A DNA stretch of 64,000 nucleotides from Massilia arenae (lineage in GTDB: Bacteria > Pseudomonadota > Gammaproteobacteria > Burkholderiales > Burkholderiaceae_D), in assembly GCF_008014745.1 (NCBI RefSeq), contig NZ_VPFD01000016.1, forward strand, positions 124,001-188,000, in the 5' to 3' direction. This document shows positions 18,159 through 27,744 of this stretch, piece after piece (position 1 is the stretch's first letter; each line of letters begins with the position of its first letter). The notes under the pieces were generated by a model. That model did no database searches. It saw only the letters and a list, made by a program, of their open reading frames with translations, and had not been told where the DNA came from. A program made the position numbers and the translations under genes.

Positions 18159-20039
18159 TTACGCTCCTGTGATGGCGAGGGTGACGCGGTAGACGATGAA
18201 GGCCGCCACGTAGGCCAGGCCGAACATATAGCCGGCCATGATCCAGGCGTACTTGCGGCTGCCGGTTTCGCGGGCCACGGTGGCCAGCGTCGGCAGGCAG
18301 TGCGGCGCGTAGACATACCAGGCCAGCAGCGCCAGGCCGGTGGCCAGCGACCACGATTCGGCGATCATCGGCGCCAGCAGGTCGCCGACTTCGTCGCCGC
18401 CCGACAGCGCGTACACGGTGCCCAGCGCGCCGACCGCGACTTCGCGTGCGGCCATGCCCGGCACCAGGGCGATCGCGATCTGCCAGTTGAAGCCGATCGG
18501 CGCCAGGATCACTTCCAGCGCACGGCCGATCATGCCGGCCACGCTGTAGTAGATCGGCGGTTCGGTGGCGCCTTCCGGCGCGCCCGGGAAGCTCGACAGC
18601 AGCCAGAGCAGGATCATCATGGTCAGGATCAGGGTACCGACCCGCATCAGGAAGATCTTGGCGCGTTCCCACAGGCCCGAGACCAGTGCGCCCGCTTGCG
18701 GCCAGTGATAGGCCGGCAGTTCGAGCATCAGCGCCTGCTGCTTGAATTCGCTGCGGCGCCGCATGAACCAGGCCACCGCCATCGCCGACAGGATGCCGGC
18801 CATGTACAGGATGAACAGCACCACGCCCTTGAGGTTGAGGAAGCCGGCCACGGTCTGGTCGGGGATGAAGGCCGCGATCAGCAGCGCATACACCGGCAGG
18901 CGCGCGGAACAGGTCATCAAGGGCGCGATCATGATCGTCACCAGGCGGTCGCGCGGGTTCTGGATCGTGCGCGCCGCCATCACGCCGGGAATCGCGCAGG
19001 CGAACGAGGACAGCAGCGGCAGGAAGGCGCGGCCCGACAGGCCGACGCTACCCATGATGCGGTCCAGCAGGAAGGCCGCGCGCGGCAGGTAGCCCACGTC
19101 TTCGAGCAGCAGGATGAAGAAGAACAGGATCAGGATCTGCGGCAGGAACACCAGCACGCTGCCGACGCCGGCGATGATGCCGTCCACGATCAGGCTGTGC
19201 AGCAGGCCTTCTCCGAGCAGGTCGCCGACGAATTCGCCCAGCGCGCCGACACCGGCTTCGATCAGGTCCATCGGCGTGCCGGCCCAGCTGAACACGGCCT
19301 GGAAGATCAGGAACATCAGCGCGGCCAGGATGATCGGGCCCGCGACCGGATGCAGCACCACGTTGTCGACCTTTTCGGTCAGGTTGCCGGTGTCCTTCGC
19401 GGTGGAGACGGCGGCGGCGAGGATCCGGCGCACCTCGCGCTGGGTCTCTTCGACCGGCACCGCGTCGATCGCCGACAGCGGGTTGGCCTTGACCGGCGCG
19501 TCGAACGTCATGCGATCGAGTTCGGCCAGCAGCGCCTGTTCGCCGCCCGACTGGATGGCGACGGTTTCCACCACCGGCATGCCCAGTTCCTGCGACAGCC
19601 TGGCGGTGTCGATCTCGATGCCGCGCTTCTTGGCGACATCGACCATGTTCAGGGTCAGCACCATCGGCAGGCCCAAACGCTTGAGCTCAAGTACCAGGCG
19701 CAGGTTCAGGCGCAGATTGGTCGCGTTGACCACGCACAGGATGGCGTCCGGCGCGGCTTCGCCCGGGCGCAGGCCGGCCACCACGTCACGCGTGATGCCT
19801 TCGTCCGGCGTTTGCGCATTCAGGCTGTAGGCGCCCGGCAGGTCGAGCACGCGGAAAGCGCGGCCGGCCGGCGACTTGAAGCTGCCTTCCTTGCGCTCGA
19901 TGGTGACGCCGGCATAGTTCGCGACCTTCTGGCGCGAGCCGGTGAGACGGTTGAAGAGTGCGGTCTTGCCGCAGTTCGGGTTGCCCAGCAGTGCCACCAG
20001 CGGCGTACGGGCCGCGACTTGTTGATCCATGACTCCCAT
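18159..20039 (-). CDS. feoB: Ferrous iron transporter FeoB
   Basis: This inner-membrane Fe(II) transporter has a cytosolic G-domain. The 626-residue protein has G1 GNPNCGKTALFN (residues 19-30), G3 DLPGAYSL and G4 LNMVDV, then a membrane domain with the gate-type segments including SFACAIPGVMAART (the conserved cysteine in the second half) and repeated hydrophobic helices. The length is somewhat shorter than the E. coli protein (773), mainly in the linker and C-terminal parts, as is common in betaproteobacteria. Translation can start at 20039 or at 20030 (MDQQVAARTP); the two cannot be separated here. It starts a few bases after feoA. Confidence 0.95.
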   Translation of the reverse strand: MGVMDQQVAARTPLVALLGNPNCGKTALFNRLTGSRQKVANYAGVTIERKEGSFKSPAGRAFRVLDLPGAYSLNAQTPDEGITRDVVAGLRPGEAAPDAILCVVNATNLRLNLRLVLELKRLGLPMVLTLNMVDVAKKRGIEIDTARLSQELGMPVVETVAIQSGGEQALLAELDRMTFDAPVKANPLSAIDAVPVEETQREVRRILAAAVSTAKDTGNLTEKVDNVVLHPVAGPIILAALMFLIFQAVFSWAGTPMDLIEAGVGALGEFVGDLLGEGLLHSLIVDGIIAGVGSVLVFLPQILILFFFILLLEDVGYLPRAAFLLDRIMGSVGLSGRAFLPLLSSFACAIPGVMAARTIQNPRDRLVTIMIAPLMTCSARLPVYALLIAAFIPDQTVAGFLNLKGVVLFILYMAGILSAMAVAWFMRRRSEFKQQALMLELPAYHWPQAGALVSGLWERAKIFLMRVGTLILTMMILLWLLSSFPGAPEGATEPPIYYSVAGMIGRALEVILAPIGFNWQIAIALVPGMAAREVAVGALGTVYALSGGDEVGDLLAPMIAESWSLATGLALLAWYVYAPHCLPTLATVARETGSRKYAWIMAGYMFGLAYVAAFIVYRVTLAITGA

Positions 20040-20043
20040 TCGT

Positions 20044-20298
20044 TCAATCCGCCTTGATCGAGACCAGCGCCGCTTCGAACGGGCGCAGGGCGAACGTCGA
20101 CTCGCCGACCTTGACCGCCAGCGGGCCTTTCATCACGCGCTTGAGCACGCGGATGCGCTCGCCCGGCACGAAGCCCAGCTCCATCAGGCGGCGTTGCACA
20201 TCGACGCCGCCCTGCGCATGCGGCGCCAGCTGGACTACGGTGGCACTCTGGCCCGCTTTCAGCGAGTCGAGTGTGGACAGGGAGGGGGCTAGGGTCAT
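20044..20298 (-). CDS. feoA: Ferrous iron transport protein FeoA
   Basis: This is a small SH3-like cytosolic partner needed for FeoB-mediated iron uptake. The start at 20298 (MTLAPSLSTLDSLKAGQSAT) has a GGAAG ribosome binding site 6 bp upstream; an in-frame ATG at 20358 is less likely. The 84-residue protein shows the family pattern RRLMELGFVPGERIRVL. It is the first gene of feoA-feoB-small protein, with a Fur-box-like site about 67 bp upstream. Confidence 0.93.
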   Translation of the reverse strand: MTLAPSLSTLDSLKAGQSATVVQLAPHAQGGVDVQRRLMELGFVPGERIRVLKRVMKGPLAVKVGESTFALRPFEAALVSIKAD

Positions 20299-20364
20299 GG
20301 CAGCTTCCAAATGGTTGTTGCGCTTATGAGACAGCGACAGGAATGATGCCGACATCATAAACCT

Positions 20365-20387
20365 AAATGCGAACTATTACTATTTGC
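20365..20387 (-). promoter_or_regulatory. Fur-box-like site in front of feoA
   Basis: On the minus strand it reads GCAAAT-AGTAATAG-TTCGCATTT. It shares the outer 15 bases exactly with the site at 20482-20504 in front of bfd, and the core follows the A/T-rich NATNAT pattern of Fur boxes. Two near-identical sites in one 235-bp divergent iron-gene region strongly suggest iron-dependent repression. Confidence 0.7.
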
Positions 20388-20481
20388 AGCTTGTCATTGC
20401 CTGGACGAAAAGCACAAAAAAAGTGCACACGATACGCAAAATCCGCTTGCGTTTGCCGCCGAGTTTACAGAAAATAGCAAC

Positions 20482-20504
20482 GCAAATGAGAATGATTCGC
20501 ATTT
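20482..20504 (+). promoter_or_regulatory. Fur-box-like site in front of bfd
   Basis: GCAAAT-GAGAATGA-TTCGCATTT fits the Fur consensus well (AATGAGAATGATTCGCATT against GATAATGATAATCATTATC). It ends 29 bp before the bfd ATG, so Fur binding would block the bfd promoter. Confidence 0.8.
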
Positions 20505-20533
20505 TTATAGTGTAATTAGCAAGGGTAGCTCTG

Positions 20534-20743
20534 ATGATCGTCTGCGTCTGCAACAACATCTCCGACCGTGAAATCCGCCAGGCCGTCGATCTGGGCATCT
20601 CGTCGATTGCTGAACTGCGCAAGGAACTCGGCGTCGGCACCATGTGCGGCACCTGCGTCAGCTATGCGCGTGAAGTCCTGCATACCCATCTCGACAGCAA
20701 GACCACGATTACCGAAGTGCGCCGCCTCCCGCAAGCGGCCTGA
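20534..20743 (+). CDS. bfd: Bacterioferritin-associated ferredoxin Bfd
   Basis: This [2Fe-2S] protein delivers electrons to bacterioferritin to release stored iron under starvation. The 69-residue product has the four ligands in the CxC-x31-CxxC pattern typical of Bfd: C4, C6, C38 and C41. It is divergent from feoA and preceded by a Fur box, fitting induction when iron is scarce. Bacterioferritin itself is encoded 3.3 kb away at 24043. Confidence 0.95.
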   Translation: MIVCVCNNISDREIRQAVDLGISSIAELRKELGVGTMCGTCVSYAREVLHTHLDSKTTITEVRRLPQAA

Positions 20744-20763
20744 CACCAGATCCTGCCTCCCCC

Positions 20764-20791
20764 GCCTCGCAAAGCTGCGAGGCTTTTTTTT
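20764..20791 (+). terminator. Rho-independent terminator after bfd
   Basis: The 8-bp stem GCCTCGCA / TGCGAGGC with a 4-nt loop is followed by a run of eight T. It stands 20 bp after the bfd stop. Confidence 0.92.
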
Positions 20792-20864
20792 GTCCGGGGC
20801 GTCTTAAAAGGTCATTAATCCGGCGGCGTTATACTTCCCGCTCCCGGATTCTCCACCGCTCCCC

Positions 20865-21530
20865 ATGAACATCCTGCTCGTCGAGGACGATGCCATGCTC
20901 GCTGCCGCCATCCGCGAGCGCGCGCGGCAAGAAGGCCTTGTCCTCGACCATGCGGCCGACGCCGAAAGCGCGCGCCTGGCTTTGCTCGACAACGTCTATT
21001 CGGTGATCCTGCTCGACCTCGGCCTGCCGGGAGAGTCGGGCCTGTCCCTGCTGCGTGGCCTGCGCGCGGCGTACAACGCGACGCCGGTCATCATCCTGAC
21101 CGCGCGCGCCCAGATGTCCGAGCGCATCGCCGGCCTGGATGCCGGCGCCGACGACTATCTCGTCAAACCTTTCGAATTCAGCGAGCTGTGGGCGCGCATG
21201 CGCGCCGTGACCCGGCGCAGCGAAGGCAAGACGGTGCCGACGCTCACCTGCCGCAACGTGGTGCTGGACGTGGCGCGCCAGGCCGTCACCTGCGACGGCC
21301 AGCCGGTGCCCCTGAGCGCCTACGAGTACCGCACCCTGCTCGTCTTCATGGAGCGCCCCGGCCACATCATCGCGCGCAGTCACCTGCAAACGCTGATCTA
21401 TGGCGCGGACGGCGACGTCGAGAGCAATACGATCGCCGTCTTCATCCATCAGTTGCGGCGCAAGCTCGGCGAAGACATCATCGAGACCGTGCACGGCCAG
21501 GGCTACCGCCTGGGCAAGGACGTGGCGTGA
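20865..21530 (+). CDS. OmpR-family response regulator (QseB/PmrA-like)
   Basis: This is a 221-residue two-domain regulator. The receiver (1-120) has acidic pair EDD (7-9), phosphoacceptor D51 in VILLDLGLPG, T in ILTAR and K in YLVKPF. A winged-helix DNA-binding domain (about 125-218) ends in GQGYRLG. The following sensor kinase gene starts with a GTG overlapping this stop. Similarity is to the QseB/PmrA/TctD branch. The stimulus is unknown; the convergent MipA/OmpV gene is a possible target by analogy with similar loci. Confidence 0.92.
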   Translation: MNILLVEDDAMLAAAIRERARQEGLVLDHAADAESARLALLDNVYSVILLDLGLPGESGLSLLRGLRAAYNATPVIILTARAQMSERIAGLDAGADDYLVKPFEFSELWARMRAVTRRSEGKTVPTLTCRNVVLDVARQAVTCDGQPVPLSAYEYRTLLVFMERPGHIIARSHLQTLIYGADGDVESNTIAVFIHQLRRKLGEDIIETVHGQGYRLGKDVA

Positions 21531-22885
21531 ACTCGATCCGCGCCCGCGTGCGCTGCGTGTTCAGCCTGGCGCTGGCCTTTTGCTGGATCTGCGGCGGCGG
21601 CGTGGTCGCCATCTATACGGCCAGCAACGAGCACAGCCTGTGGGACGGCAAGCTGCAATCCTTCGGCACCCGCCTGCTGCTGTCGCTGCCGGCCGAGGAA
21701 ATCAACGAGGGCCCGTTCGGCCCCAACCTCGAATTGCCGCCCGAGATGCAGCGCGACCCGGAGAACTTCGCGATCCAGGTCTGGAGCCATGACCGCAGGC
21801 TGATGATCCGCTCGCCGGCCGCGCCCGCGAAGCCGTTCCAGCCGAGCTTTCGCAATGGCTTTGCCAGCGTGGAGGCAAGCGGGAAGACCTGGCGCGTGTA
21901 CACGATCTCGGACCGCGACGGCCTGGTGTCGGTGCAGGTCGCCAACCTGCAAAACGTGATCGACCGCGAGATGTATGGCGAGACGCTGACGGCGCTGGCG
22001 GCGATGACGGCGGTGCTGGTGCTGGTGGCGCTGCTGCTGCTGCATGCGCTGGATCGTTCGCTGCGTCCCCTGTCCGTGATCGAGCGCGCGCTGTTGCGGC
22101 GCAAGGACTTCGACCTGACGCCGCTGCCGGTGGCGGCGCTGCCGGTCGAGCTGCGGCCCCTGGTCACCTCGTTCAACCACCTGCTGGTGCAGCTCGACAA
22201 GGCGGTGGCGAACGAGCGCCGCTTCCTGGGCGACGCCGCCCACGAGCTGCGCACGCCGCTGTCGGTGCTGCAGGCCCACGTCGACGTCGCCCTGCATGCG
22301 CGCAGCGACGCCGAACGCGCGGAAGCGCTGCAGATGCTGCAGCAGGGTGTGCGGCGCAGCGCGCGCATGGCCGAGCAGTTGCTCGACGTGGCGCGGCTCG
22401 ATGCGATGTCGTGTTCGATCAGCACCGAAGCGCTCGACCTGGCTGTGGTGGTCGAGCATGTGGTGCATGAATATACCTATCACGCGCAGCGCCTCGGCTG
22501 CACGCTCGTCTCAGTGAAGACGCCGGCCTGGGTCGAGGGCAATCTCGACGAGCTCGGGACCCTGCTGCGCAACCTGCTGGACAATGCGGTGCGCTTCGCG
22601 CGCGACGGCGGACGGGTGGAGGTGGCCTGCGGCGTGGGACCCGATGGACCGTGGCTGAGCGTGGCCGACGACGGCCCCGGCGTGCCGGAGGCCGAGCACG
22701 GCGCCATCTTCCAGCGCTTCTACCGCCTGCCCGGCAACCAGGGCCGCGGCAGCGGCATCGGCCTGTCGCTGGTGGCCGCCATCGTTCGCCTGCACGATGC
22801 GCGCATCGAGACCGGCAGCGGGCTGGCCGGCCGCGGCTTCGCGGTGCGGGTCGCCTTCAGAACGCGTACAGATAGCCCAGCTTGA
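21527..22885 (+). CDS. Sensor histidine kinase
   Basis: The start is a GTG at 21527 overlapping the regulator stop (GTGA). A longer frame upstream lies inside the regulator gene and is rejected. The 452-residue protein has an N-terminal membrane helix (about 9-30), a periplasmic domain, a second helix (about 148-172), and the H-box DAAHELRTPLSVLQ. The ATPase motifs are NLLDNAVRFA (N), DDGPGVP (G1) and GSGIGLSLV (G2). It pairs with the preceding OmpR-type regulator. Its last 29 bp overlap the 3' end of the convergent MipA/OmpV gene. Confidence 0.92.
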   Translation: MNSIRARVRCVFSLALAFCWICGGGVVAIYTASNEHSLWDGKLQSFGTRLLLSLPAEEINEGPFGPNLELPPEMQRDPENFAIQVWSHDRRLMIRSPAAPAKPFQPSFRNGFASVEASGKTWRVYTISDRDGLVSVQVANLQNVIDREMYGETLTALAAMTAVLVLVALLLLHALDRSLRPLSVIERALLRRKDFDLTPLPVAALPVELRPLVTSFNHLLVQLDKAVANERRFLGDAAHELRTPLSVLQAHVDVALHARSDAERAEALQMLQQGVRRSARMAEQLLDVARLDAMSCSISTEALDLAVVVEHVVHEYTYHAQRLGCTLVSVKTPAWVEGNLDELGTLLRNLLDNAVRFARDGGRVEVACGVGPDGPWLSVADDGPGVPEAEHGAIFQRFYRLPGNQGRGSGIGLSLVAAIVRLHDARIETGSGLAGRGFAVRVAFRTRTDSPA

Positions 22886-23654
22886 TGCTGCTCTCGGTGG
22901 AGCGTTCCACCAGCGGACTGTCCTTGATCTCGCTGCCCAGCGACTTGGCGCTGACGTCGACGAAGAAGTTGTGGCGGCGCTGGAAGGCGTAGCCGAAGCG
23001 CACGCCGGCCTCGATCGCCTGCGACGAGTCGCCGCTGTAGGCGCTGCGGCCCGCGCGTACCTCGTTGGCGCGCACGCCATAGTAGTAGTCGACGTAGTCC
23101 TTGTCGTACCACTCGGCCCCGATGCGCGGGGTGATGGTGACGGCGCCAGTGCGGAATTCGCGGTTCAGTTCCAGCTTGATGCGCTTGCCCTCGGCGTCTC
23201 CGGTGGCGGCGGTGAATTCGCCCGCCACGCTCGTGGCGCCGCTGCGCCAGATCGCGGCGCCGCCCAGCCACAGGCCGCCCTTGCGTTCTTCCATGCCGGC
23301 CAGATAGGGCGAGTCCTTGGCTTCGTAGCCGTCGTTGGCGTAGCGCGCGCGCAGACGGAACTGCAGCGGGCCATACGATGGCAGCTTGTAGTCGATACGC
23401 GCGCCGAACACACTCAGGTGCTTGCTCTCGTACAGCACCAGCGGCAGCGGGTCGACCTCGTCGTCGAAGTCGCGCAGCGGGCTTTTATCGAAGCCGGCGC
23501 CGAAGCCGAGGCCCCACTGGGAGGTCTTGGGCAACGCTTCGGCGGCGAGCTGCTCGGGCGCCACGACCTGGGCGGATGCCGGCACGAGGCAGGCAGGAAC
23601 GACACAGGCCAGTGCCGGGGCCAGGATGCGAAAGGGGTGAAGTGCTTGGTTCAT
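22857..23654 (-). CDS. MipA/OmpV-family outer membrane protein
   Basis: The 265-residue protein has a signal peptide (about residues 1-28, ending ASA-Q) and a beta-barrel-like remainder of alternating strands ending in an aromatic residue (LGYLYAF), as needed for Bam recognition. The DYYYGVRANEV segment and the SGDSSQAIEAGVR region match the MipA/OmpV pattern. MipA is an MltA-interacting scaffold in E. coli; other members are adhesins or antimicrobial-stress proteins. It converges with and overlaps the sensor kinase gene by 29 bp. Confidence 0.8.
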   Translation of the reverse strand: MNQALHPFRILAPALACVVPACLVPASAQVVAPEQLAAEALPKTSQWGLGFGAGFDKSPLRDFDDEVDPLPLVLYESKHLSVFGARIDYKLPSYGPLQFRLRARYANDGYEAKDSPYLAGMEERKGGLWLGGAAIWRSGATSVAGEFTAATGDAEGKRIKLELNREFRTGAVTITPRIGAEWYDKDYVDYYYGVRANEVRAGRSAYSGDSSQAIEAGVRFGYAFQRRHNFFVDVSAKSLGSEIKDSPLVERSTESSIKLGYLYAF

Positions 23655-24042
23655 CGATGTCCTCTAACGGTGGGGCGAATCGCCTGTCGCCTATCCTGGC
23701 GGCGGGCGTACCATGGCGCGCCACGGCAGGGCGAACAATGCCAAGCTGTGATTAATAGGTTTTTAATGCGGTTTTTAACGCGGTTTTTAATGCGGTTTTT
23801 AATGCGGGAAAGAAGCTGGAGATAATGGCTGAATGCAGTGAAACGAGACGCGGTCTCATTTCATTTTTGCGGTAGCGAGAAGCGTTATCAACGTGGAGTG
23901 AGAACGGTTTTTATTACGCCGCATTTTGTGGCTTTTTCTTCGATTTAATGCGCTTTTTTCGCTAATTTTCTCCCTTTTGAGGGCATATTTCGTCGGCTTG
24001 TTTGCTATCATTGAGCCCATTCAAAATCATCAGGGGCTCCAA
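23655..24042. other. 388-bp intergenic region between mipA-like gene and bfr
   Basis: No gene is supported here. It holds the upstream regions of two divergent genes, a 12-bp tandem repeat (23758-23805) and an A/T-rich tract before bfr. I looked for a Fur box in front of bfr and did not find a convincing one. An in-frame extension of bfr to 23926 encodes a hydrophobic stretch foreign to bacterioferritin. Confidence 0.6.
23758..23805. repeat. Four-copy 12-bp tandem repeat
   Basis: The unit GGTTTTTAATGC is repeated four times in perfect register, with a single T-to-C change in copy two. It lies 103 bp upstream of the mipA-like start and 237 bp upstream of bfr. It could be a regulatory array or a slipped-strand tract; copy number may vary between strains. 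Confidence 0.9.
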
Positions 24043-24513
24043 ATGAAAGGCGATCAAAACGTTCTCCGTCTGCTGAACGCACAGCTGACCAACGAACTCA
24101 CCGCGATCAACCAGTATTTCCTGCATGCACGCATGTACCGCCATTGGGGCCTGGAAAAACTGGGTAAAAAGGAATACGAAGAATCGATCGGCGAAATGAA
24201 GCACGCCGACAAGCTGATCGACCGCATCCTGATGCTCGACGGCCTGCCGAACCTGCAGGCGCTGCACAAGCTGATGATTGGCGAATCGACCCAGGAAATG
24301 CTGGAATGCGACCTGAAACTCGAACGCGGCGCGCAAGTGACCGTCAAGGAAGGCATCGCCGCCTGCGAAGCGGCCGCCGACTACGTGTCGCGCGACCTGT
24401 TCCTGATGATCCTGGAAGACACCGAAGAGCACATCGAGTGGCTGGAAACCCAGCTCGACCTGATCGTCAAGGTCGGCATCCAGAATTACCTGCAGAGCCA
24501 GATCGCTTCGTGA
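24043..24513 (+). CDS. bfr: Bacterioferritin
   Basis: This haem-containing 24-mer ferritin stores iron. The start at 24043 ([12 protein letters not shown]) is the conserved bacterioferritin start; the longer upstream frame is rejected. The 156-residue protein keeps ferroxidase ligands E18, E51, H54, E94, E127 and H130 by alignment with the E. coli protein, and the haem-ligand methionine in the [10 protein letters not shown] helix (M52). Its electron partner Bfd is encoded at 20534. Confidence 0.95.
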   Translation: MKGDQNVLRLLNAQLTNELTAINQYFLHARMYRHWGLEKLGKKEYEESIGEMKHADKLIDRILMLDGLPNLQALHKLMIGESTQEMLECDLKLERGAQVTVKEGIAACEAAADYVSRDLFLMILEDTEEHIEWLETQLDLIVKVGIQNYLQSQIAS

Positions 24514-24561
24514 TTTGATGTGGCCGGCGACGTCGTTTGGCGTTGTCGGCTGATCGTTTTA

Positions 24562-24591
24562 CTTAGGTTCCCGCCTTCGCGGGAACGACCC
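24562..24591. repeat. Short palindromic repeat (GTTCCCGC type), copy 1
   Basis: CTTAGGTTCCCGC-CTTC-GCGGGAACGAC lies in the gap between the convergent bfr and pfkB-like genes. The core GTTCCCGC/GCGGGAAC is a perfect 8-bp stem. Near-identical copies occur as an inverted pair at 58597-58699. It may double as a bidirectional transcription end. Confidence 0.8.
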
Positions 24592-24611
24592 ATCAACGCG
24601 GCTGGAAGTTG

Positions 24612-25552
24612 TCAGCGCCAGCGCGTCATCCACTTGTCGTAGAACCCCATATCCCTCGGCACCGCGCCGGGAATCGCGCAGATCGCGCCGGCGAATTCGT
24701 TCGCGCGCGCCAGGCTTGTTTCCAGCGGCCAGCCGCGCATCCGTCCCAGCAGGAAGATCGCCGCAAAGGCGTCGCCCGCCCCCACCGTATCGATCACGAA
24801 CGGCGGGGCCGGATGATCGCGCTGGGTCAGCACCCGGCCCTCGCTGTCGAAGTACACCGAGCCGCGGTGGCCCAGGGTGACGATCAGGGCGTCGAGCGAG
24901 AACATCTTGAGCAGTGCCTGGCACGAGGCGTGCACCTCGTCGGCCGCCAGCGGCGGATCGTCGGGCTTGATCTGGAAGTGCCAGCCGAACAGCGCCTGCA
25001 ATTCTTCTTCGTTGACCTTGACGATGTTCGCCGCCTGCAGCGAACGGGTGACGCCGCGCTCGTCGTACTGGCCGTCGCGCAGGTTCAGGTCGAGGAAGCG
25101 CACTGCCGTGCCGGCGGCGCTGTCCAGCACCGCCTTGAGCGCGCCGCGCGACGCCTCGTGGCGCTGGGCCAGCATGCCGAAATAGACGATGCCCGGCGTG
25201 ACACCGTCCACGCTCGCCACCGCCGCGGCGCGGTCGATGAAGTCATAGGCCTGGTTCGGCAAGATCGTGAAACGGTGGCCGCGCGCGCCGCGCTCGACCA
25301 GCACGCGGCCGGTCTCTTCCAGCGGGTCGCGCTGCAACCCGGCCTCGCTCATGGCGAAGCGCTCGAACTCGGCGTGCACCAGCTGGCCGCTCTTGTCGTC
25401 GCCGATGCGGGTGATGGCCAGGACCGGCGCCATGAAGGCGGCCAGGTGGCGCGCCACGTTGAACGGCGCCCCGCCGACGACCTGCTCGGGCTGAAAATCG
25501 TCGACCAGCGCTTCGCCGAACACCACGGCGGTGGACATGCCCGGCGCGCCGT

Positions 25553-25556
<4 letters not shown>
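24612..25556 (-). CDS. PfkB-family carbohydrate kinase
   Basis: This is a ribokinase-fold sugar kinase of 314 residues. It has N-terminal VVGGAPFNVARHLA (residues about 26-39, substrate-binding glycines) and the C-terminal catalytic signature DTVGAGDAFAA with its aspartate base. The substrate is probably a sugar such as fructose, but it cannot be fixed from sequence. The ATG at 25556 overlaps the GST stop; MSTAVVFGEAL at 25538 is an alternative start. Frame openness upstream of 25556 is a shadow of the GST gene. Confidence 0.88.
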
Positions 25557-27704
<2,148 letters not shown>

Positions 27705-27712
27705 GCGATATC

Positions 27713-27742
27713 AAGCGATGCCGCCGTCCGGCGGCATCGCTT
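27713..27742. terminator. Bidirectional hairpin between purB and tonB-dependent receptor gene
   Basis: A perfect 14-bp inverted repeat (AAGCGATGCCGCCG and complement) around 2 nt lies between two convergent stops. Downstream T content is low on the plus strand (TTCTTC), but the position and stem strength suggest transcription termination in both directions. Confidence 0.75.
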
Positions 27743-27744
27743 CT

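Noticed and set aside
17826-20057. 743-codon plus-strand frame opposite feoB
   Set aside because: Shadow frame rich in His, Gln and Arg; feoB is complete on the other strand.
23758-23805. CRISPR array
   Set aside because: The 12-bp units are directly tandem without spacers, and no cas genes are present.
23926-24042. 39-residue hydrophobic extension of bacterioferritin
   Set aside because: Bacterioferritins start MKGD; the extension would direct a cytosolic protein to the membrane and is A/T-rich promoter DNA.
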